Source of the DNA: Prevotellaceae bacterium
Lineage (GTDB): Bacteria; Bacteroidota; Bacteroidia; Bacteroidales; UBA932
Assembly (NCBI GenBank): GCA_031257655.1
Contig: JAIROF010000174.1
Span: 1 to 10,826 of the forward strand
Direction of reading: 5' to 3'
DNA length: 10,826 bases
Of the stretch, positions 8,001-10,826 are shown piece by piece. A program made the position numbers and the translations under genes. Below the pieces are notes generated by a model, which saw nothing but the letters and a program-made list of their open reading frames with translations, was not told the DNA's origin and searched no databases. Position 1 is the first letter of the stretch. The number at the start of each line of letters is the position of its first letter.

Positions 8001-8196
8001 CGCTCGTTACGTTGAGCTCCACCTCGTGCGCCGAGGCGCCCGGGTAAACGGTAATCACCATGGCCTGCTTTATGGCCACCTCGGGGTCTTCGAGCTTGCC
8101 CATTTTGAGGTAGGCGTAGGCTCCGCCCGCAGCGATGGCGGCCATCAAAAACCAGAAGATGGTTTTCTTTTTGAAGAATAGCTCGGAGATATGCAT
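5065..8196 (-). CDS. RND-family inner-membrane efflux permease (AcrB/HAE1-like)
   Basis: 1043 aa, the proton-driven pump of the tripartite system. Typical RND layout is present: TM1 near residues 12-32, a large periplasmic porter domain to ~330, TM2-TM6 (~335-490), a second periplasmic domain (~530-860) and TM8-TM12 (~865-1040). TM4 contains GMLVDNAIVVLDG; its Asp401 aligns with AcrB Asp407, while the second relay Asp (AcrB Asp408) is replaced by Asn402. The TM10 lysine is present in GMLIKNSIVLIDE (Lys953). The ATG at 8196 is chosen; a GTG one codon upstream is possible. It overlaps the adaptor stop as TGATG, implying translational coupling. Lack of a CusA-type TM4 motif argues against a heavy-metal pump. 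Likely substrates are drugs, bile-like amphiphiles or metabolites, but this cannot be decided from sequence. Confidence 0.95.
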   Translation of the reverse strand: MHISELFFKKKTIFWFLMAAIAAGGAYAYLKMGKLEDPEVAIKQAMVITVYPGASAHEVELNVTSAIESELRALSDVSNISSTSTANLSSVTVELSFSVPDREIEQRWDILRRKVEAAAAKLPPNAMKPVVVDDVSDVYGMFYAMTADGYPYEEMEKYAGYVRQELLNVEGVRRIEIYGAQARCVNVALSGEKMARLGILPAQIVATINGQNKPVFAGVYEGGDQQLRLAVDDKLQRVEDIQNLIVQSLAGDHIRLGDIADVSLGYEEPARNTFCLNNQAALAISISMESGENVISVGKRVERRMAELGQSLPAGVEFEKVFFQPDKVSQAISGFVWNLISSILVVILVLMATMGFRGGVIIGSGLLLTVLATFPILLAFGGTLQRISLGAFIVAMGMLVDNAIVVLDGILVGLKRGAPLRVALFATAKQTAMPLLGATVIAIATFLPVFLTDDTAGVYARDLFLVLCISLLVSWFLALVQVPMFSAYFLKLRRQKAGGSREQPLDSAAHRLVRKALEKALRRKGATVAVSVACLALAVAAFLKIPNRFFPDFNYSQAYIEYTLPDGTGPEKVSRDLRAITRQLLTFEHVRQVASSQGRTPSRYCLLRAVNMGADSYGELVVDFDSYAALTKMKPAIEQFLRSSYPDAYIRMRRYNFSVATSHTVEVQLSGPDPAVLRRLSRQAQGIMRACPEADPYTVCDNLQPAGKALVARYAQPAARRAGITRSDVSNALLAATGGIPVGAFYENDKALSIYLKTRSPDGKRMADLNDVPVWAMLPSVDVDKGDALGLAAGSITPDDLQAKAISSVPMSQVTGGVQLAWEESLVYRNNGRRSVEVQCEPRGGATPAAVRKSIEKQIEAMPLPAGYSLRWLGEGKLQRDALANMLGMIPVAALIILLTLLLLFNDVRKLLVVLCCLPFAAIGISPAMLAAQQPFTFMAIIGSMGLAGMLIKNSIVLIDEISRLTGEGKKPSLAVVEATVARARPVIMASFTTVLGMLPLVIDPMYASLAIAVMSGLIVGTPVTLILVPIFYAAFFRLKMER

Positions 8197-9257
8197 CACA
8201 TCAGCCCTCCCACGTTAGCGTCCGAGGGCTCCGGCAGCGCCTGCACCCGCTGGTTTTCGCGGAGGGTTTTTGCGCCCGCCACCACCACCCTGTCGCCGCA
8301 GGTAATGCCTGCGCTTATGGCCACGCCGCCTTTTCCGTCAGCGCCCAGCACCGTCACCTCGCGCCGGCGCACCCGGCAGGTGGCGCTATCCGCCACCCAC
8401 ACGTAGGATTTGCCGTCTTCGCCAAACACCGCGCCAAAGGGGAGCGAGCAGGCCGCCTCGGCGCGGGTGGCGCAGGCTACCGCCACGCGCACGTTCATCC
8501 CCGCCGCGAGGCGGGCGTCGCGCCCGGGGTCGAGCTGCAGCTGCACCTTGTAGAGCTGGTGGCTGTTGGCCTTGGGGTTTACGCCGATGAGCTTGAGTGG
8601 GAAAACCTTACCGGGCAGCACGTCGGCAAGGCAGCCAAAGCTCACAAAGCGCTCCCTGTCTACGTAGAGCGAGGCGGGGATGCTGATTTCCACCACCAGC
8701 TGCCGCACGTCGAGGAGCGTTAGCACGGGCGCGCCGGCGTCCACCATTTCGGAGGGCTTGAAGCGCACGGCCTGCACGTAGCCCGCAAAGGGCGCGGTGA
8801 GGCGGGTGTACTCCACCATGTTCCGGTCGGCCTGCCGCTTTACGGCGAGCATTTTTTTGCCGGCCACGGCTTTTTCGTAGTCGTTGCCGGCCACGCTTTT
8901 GCGCCGGTAGAGCTCCTCAATGCGCTCCACCTCTGCCGCCACCTGCTCGTACTGCGCTTCGGTAGCCTCCAGCTGCAGGCGGTAGTCCCTGTCGTCGAGC
9001 TCGGCCACCAGCTCGCCCGCCTGCACGCGCTGCCCCTCCCGCACGTGGATGCGCAGGATTTGTCCGGCCGCCTTAAACCCCAGGTTCACGGCGGCGGCCT
9101 CCTTAATCACGCCCGAAAAGTACTTTTCGGTCGTGGCGCCAAGTGGTTGGGGATTCGCTATTTTGACGGTTTTTACAGGCTCCGCCGCAGGAGCGCCTCT
9201 TTTGCATCCGGCAAGCAGCGTAACGCCGAATAGCAGGGGTATAATCGCTTTGTTCAT
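8196..9257 (-). CDS. Periplasmic adaptor lipoprotein of RND efflux pump (membrane fusion protein)
   Basis: 353 aa. The first 18 residues are a lipoprotein signal ending in the lipobox LLAGC with Cys18 as the lipid-anchored residue. A barrel-sandwich (lipoyl-like) half follows at ~50-80 (GFKAAGQILRIHVREGQRV), then an alpha-helical hairpin (~85-150, Glu/Arg/Lys-rich), the second lipoyl half (~155-185, LTAPFAGYVQAV), a beta-barrel domain (~190-270) and a membrane-proximal domain to the end. This is the standard order of AcrA/MexA-type adaptors, with a short hairpin. It is the first gene of the operon, carrying the divergent promoter region upstream, and it bridges the RND pump and the TolC-type channel in the periplasm. 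The ATG at 9257 is set by the signal peptide. The protein has several extra cysteines (e.g. VSFGCLADV, ACATRAEAAC), unusual but of unclear meaning. Confidence 0.93.
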   Translation of the reverse strand: MNKAIIPLLFGVTLLAGCKRGAPAAEPVKTVKIANPQPLGATTEKYFSGVIKEAAAVNLGFKAAGQILRIHVREGQRVQAGELVAELDDRDYRLQLEATEAQYEQVAAEVERIEELYRRKSVAGNDYEKAVAGKKMLAVKRQADRNMVEYTRLTAPFAGYVQAVRFKPSEMVDAGAPVLTLLDVRQLVVEISIPASLYVDRERFVSFGCLADVLPGKVFPLKLIGVNPKANSHQLYKVQLQLDPGRDARLAAGMNVRVAVACATRAEAACSLPFGAVFGEDGKSYVWVADSATCRVRRREVTVLGADGKGGVAISAGITCGDRVVVAGAKTLRENQRVQALPEPSDANVGGLM

Positions 9258-9292
9258 TGCGTTAGTATTTTTTGATACATGTAAAACGTATA

Positions 9293-9300
9293 CAAAGTTA
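9293..9300 (-). promoter_or_regulatory. Candidate promoter (-7 box) of the efflux operon
   Basis: On the minus strand this is TAACTTTG, a perfect match to the Bacteroidota -7 consensus TAnnTTTG, ending 35 bases before the adaptor ATG at 9257. This implies a short leader of about 25-30 bases. The -33 element (TTG) is not well matched at the expected distance (around 9320-9325, GGCTTCC on the minus strand), which would be consistent with a promoter needing an activator such as the divergently encoded AraC-family protein. That dependence is inference. Confidence 0.5.
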
Positions 9301-9531
9301 GCCTATTCTCTGCACCTGCGGAAGCCCTATACCTCTGAAAAATTGTTCTAAAAGTCGGTTTTTGGGGGAAAATAGCAGGCGCGGGTGCTCCGCAGAAGCA
9401 TTTTTGCTTGCACCTGCGCTTGGAAATCTGGAATTTTCATGTATTTTTGTCGTTGGCAGCCGCGCAGTAGCGTGCAGCCGATGTCGGCAGCCGGCAGCGA
9501 GGCGCTGTTTTCGCCGCATTGCCAAGATTTT

Positions 9532-9564
9532 TTTGCCGCACGCATTTTACGGCGCCAACCTTTG
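9532..9564 (+). promoter_or_regulatory. Weak candidate promoter for the AraC-family regulator
   Basis: TTTG at 9532-9535 (possible -33 element) is followed after 21 bases by AACCTTTG at 9557-9564, one mismatch from TAnnTTTG. The ATG at 9595 is 30 bases further on. A second imperfect -7-like box, CAACTTTG, lies at 9573-9580. Neither is a perfect match, so the assignment is tentative. Confidence 0.28.
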
Positions 9565-9594
9565 CTCAACCCCAACTTTGTAAATCCCCAAGCG

Positions 9595-10470
9595 ATGCAA
9601 ATAGACCGCACCTTTGCCGAAGAGCGCATAGCGATGGACAGCGTAGGCGACGATGTCTTCATCTTTGACGACATCAGCAAGGTACCCCTTTTTGACTACC
9701 CCACGAAGATGAACGTTGCGATAGCCGCCCTGTGCCTGAGCGGCACGGTTGGCGTCACGGTCAACCTGAGGGAGCACGTTTTTAGCGCCCCCTACCTCAC
9801 CATAATTCTCCCCGAGCAAATTTTGCAGTACAGCCGCAGGGTGAGCGAAGATTTCTCCGCGCTGTTTGTGGTGATGTCCAAGCCGTTTATTGAGAGCTTG
9901 CTGCTCAACCCGCAGGAGTCGCTCCCCGTTTTTTTCTACCTTCAGGACAGCCCCGGCGCCGCCCTCACGCCCGGCGAATCGGAGCTGCTGCTCACCTACT
10001 ACTCGCTGCTGCGCACCACCATCCGCGCCGAAAGCAACGCCTACACAAAGGAGGTTGTGCGCAACCTGGTGCGGGCATTTTTCTACGGCATAGTCGCGAT
10101 TTTTCGGCGCCACGAGCCGCCCAAAAACCTCCAGAAGCGCCGAAAGGAAGTAATCTTTGAGCAGTTTTCGCAGCTTCTTCGCGAGCACTGCAGGGAGCGC
10201 AGGAGCGTCAGCTTTTTCGCCGCCAAGCTTTGCCTGACCCCAAAGTATCTCTCGAGCACGGTGAAGGAAATATCGCAAAAAACAGCCGGACAGTGGATAG
10301 ACGAAAGCCTGATCCTCGAGGCAAAGGTTATGCTCAAGTCGTCGGGACGGAGCATTCAGCAGATTAGCGATGACCTCTCCTTTCCCAACCAGTCGTTTTT
10401 TGGAAAGTACTTTAAGCAGCACGTCGGCGTTTCTCCACGGGAATACAGGAAGCTGAAAGCTGAAAGCTGA
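9595..10470 (+). CDS. AraC-family transcriptional regulator, likely controller of the efflux operon
   Basis: 291 aa, a DNA-binding regulator. The N-terminal part (~10-170) is a cupin-like sensory domain of the form common in Bacteroidota (IFDDISKVPLFDYPTKMN at 23-40, INLREH-like VNLREH at 56-61, ILPEQILQYS at 71-80). The C-terminal ~100 residues hold two helix-turn-helix units: ~203-224 (SVSFFAAKLCLTPKYLS) and ~253-274 (SIQQISDDLSFPNQSFFGKY), ending in the family motif FKQHVGVSPREYRK. The ATG at 9595 gives a family-typical length; a GTG at 9385 would add 70 residues without domain character, and an ATG at 9634 is also possible. It is divergent from the RND operon across 337 bases, an arrangement typical of local regulators of efflux pumps. 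The last residues (KLKAES) and the stop are encoded by a 7-base tandem repeat. Confidence 0.9.
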   Translation: MQIDRTFAEERIAMDSVGDDVFIFDDISKVPLFDYPTKMNVAIAALCLSGTVGVTVNLREHVFSAPYLTIILPEQILQYSRRVSEDFSALFVVMSKPFIESLLLNPQESLPVFFYLQDSPGAALTPGESELLLTYYSLLRTTIRAESNAYTKEVVRNLVRAFFYGIVAIFRRHEPPKNLQKRRKEVIFEQFSQLLREHCRERRSVSFFAAKLCLTPKYLSSTVKEISQKTAGQWIDESLILEAKVMLKSSGRSIQQISDDLSFPNQSFFGKYFKQHVGVSPREYRKLKAES

Positions 10471-10478
10471 AAGCTGAA
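10451..10478 (+). repeat. Heptamer tandem repeat (AGCTGAA)4 spanning the regulator's stop codon
   Basis: Four perfect head-to-tail copies at 10451-10457, 10458-10464, 10465-10471 and 10472-10478. The array begins in the final codons of the AraC-family gene and its TGA (10468-10470) is inside the third copy. As the unit is not a multiple of three, adding or losing one copy shifts the frame, but TGA recurs in every frame of the repeat, so translation still ends within the array or shortly after. Confidence 0.92.
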
Positions 10479-10600
10479 GTTTGCGCCCTTTCTTCCCCTC
10501 CCTCCCTCCCTCCCTCCCTCCCACACCACCGGCGTATGGGAGAAGTGGTGGGAGATTGGCTGCGCCGAGCTACCAATGGCGGAGCGAGGCTACCTCGTCA
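10471..10600. other. Gene-free spacer between the regulator and the right-hand element
   Basis: Besides the heptamer and TCCC repeats this stretch holds only a small GC-rich hairpin (CGAGG at ~10574-10578 pairing with CCTCG at ~10582-10586) without a following T-run. An ATG at 10536 opens 32 codons into the element but shows no support. I see no gene here. The whole stretch 10471-10826 is non-coding as far as can be judged. Confidence 0.6.
10499..10522. repeat. (TCCC)6 microsatellite with G-quadruplex potential on the minus strand
   Basis: Six uninterrupted TCCC units. The complementary strand reads (GGGA)6: six G3 tracts separated by single A, satisfying the usual four-tract G-quadruplex pattern with one-base loops. 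It lies 29 bases after the regulator stop within a longer pyrimidine-rich run that starts near 10486. Confidence 0.92.
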
Positions 10601-10824
10601 TGGTAATGTCATAAATTGTACGAGACGGTAGGTATTACGCTGATTATAAATCATTTACATCAATAAGGTTAGTAAGGTTGTTGTTTCTACTGTATCTCCC
10701 TGCTACTGAGGTTGTTTTGTTATTAAAATTAGGTGTAACCGAGCGCAGCGAGCTCACGAACACCAAAAATAAGCACGAGTGAGTAAATTAGGTTTTTCGC
10801 TCCCTACAATTTATGACACTACCA
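10601..10824. mobile_element. Probable MITE (non-autonomous element) with 20-base terminal inverted repeats
   Basis: Left end 10601-10620 (TGGTAATGTCATAAATTGTA) matches the reverse complement of 10805-10824 at 19 of 20 positions; the only difference pairs 10606 with 10819. The enclosed 224-base unit is visibly AT-richer than the flanking genes and contains no credible reading frame. It has an internal stem region (10732-10736 with 10760-10764, and 10741-10744 with 10752-10755). This is the size and form of a MITE or an internally deleted insertion sequence. The window ends two bases after the right repeat, so a target-site duplication cannot be checked. The GTGTCATAAATT-type terminus recalls ends of some IS256-like elements, but this is from memory and unverified. 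Confidence 0.65.
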
Positions 10825-10826
10825 AA

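Larger units (their letters stand above)
9258..9594. promoter_or_regulatory. Divergent intergenic control region between efflux operon and AraC regulator
   Basis: 337 bases with no convincing gene. TGCACCTGCG occurs as a direct repeat at 9311-9320 and 9409-9418, and an inverted relative (GCGCGGGTGC, 9379-9388) pairs with GCACCTGCGC (9410-9419) at 9 of 10 positions. Inside that inverted repeat is a perfect hairpin AAGCA/TGCTT (9396-9400 with 9405-9409). The first repeat lies directly upstream of the efflux -7 box, where an activator would be expected to bind. These are candidate operator half-sites only. A frame open from a GTG at 9385 into the regulator gene crosses this region but has no coding character. 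Confidence 0.45.

Noticed and set aside
9385..9594. GTG start adding 70 residues to the AraC-family protein
   Set aside because: The added sequence has no domain character and covers repeats and candidate promoter motifs; family length fits the ATG at 9595.
10536..10634. 32-codon plus-strand frame downstream of the regulator
   Set aside because: No ribosome-binding site, no recognisable motif, and it runs into the terminal repeat of the probable MITE.

Overview
The window looks like a chromosomal segment of a fairly GC-rich member of the Bacteroidota (probably Bacteroidales-like). Three things point there: AraC/efflux proteins of the type common in that phylum, promoter candidates that fit the Bacteroidota -7 box TAnnTTTG rather than a sigma70 -10 box, and gene starts with no clear Shine-Dalgarno sequence. 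Intergenic spaces hold the degenerate low-complexity repeats often seen in such genomes. The species cannot be named from the sequence.

Left part (1-3363, all genes on the minus strand): bases 1-160 are a dense nest of palindromic and tandem GC-rich repeats. They lie downstream of a tight four-gene operon transcribed right to left. Its genes encode an MvhD-like [2Fe-2S] protein (2887-3363), a di-[4Fe-4S] HdrC-like protein (2102-2890), an AsrA-like di-[4Fe-4S] protein (1076-2095) and a PyrK/AsrB-type FAD-NAD(P)-[2Fe-2S] reductase (225-1061). This gene set matches the cytosolic flavin oxidoreductase FlxABCD, which passes electrons from NAD(P)H through the MvhD-like subunit to a heterodisulfide-reductase-type (HdrA) flavoprotein. 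No hdrA, hdrB or hdrC lies in the window.

Middle part (3609-9257, minus strand): a three-gene tripartite efflux operon. Order of transcription is periplasmic adaptor lipoprotein (8196-9257), RND inner-membrane pump (5065-8196) and TolC-type outer-membrane channel (3609-5012). The adaptor stop and pump start overlap as TGATG. A perfect TAACTTTG -7 box lies just upstream of the adaptor gene.

Right part (9258-10826): a 337-base divergent control region separates the efflux operon from a plus-strand AraC-family regulator (9595-10470), the obvious candidate regulator of the pump. The regulator's last codons and stop lie inside a 7-base tandem repeat. This is followed by a (TCCC)6 tract whose complement can fold into a G-quadruplex, and then by an AT-rich 224-base element with 20-base terminal inverted repeats (19/20 matching) that looks like a MITE and ends essentially at the window edge.

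The most interesting items are the Flx module with no adjacent Hdr partner, the probable MITE, and the heptamer repeat plus G4 tract at the 3' end of the regulator gene. I did not find a clearly undescribed gene system. The two operons belong to recognisable families.
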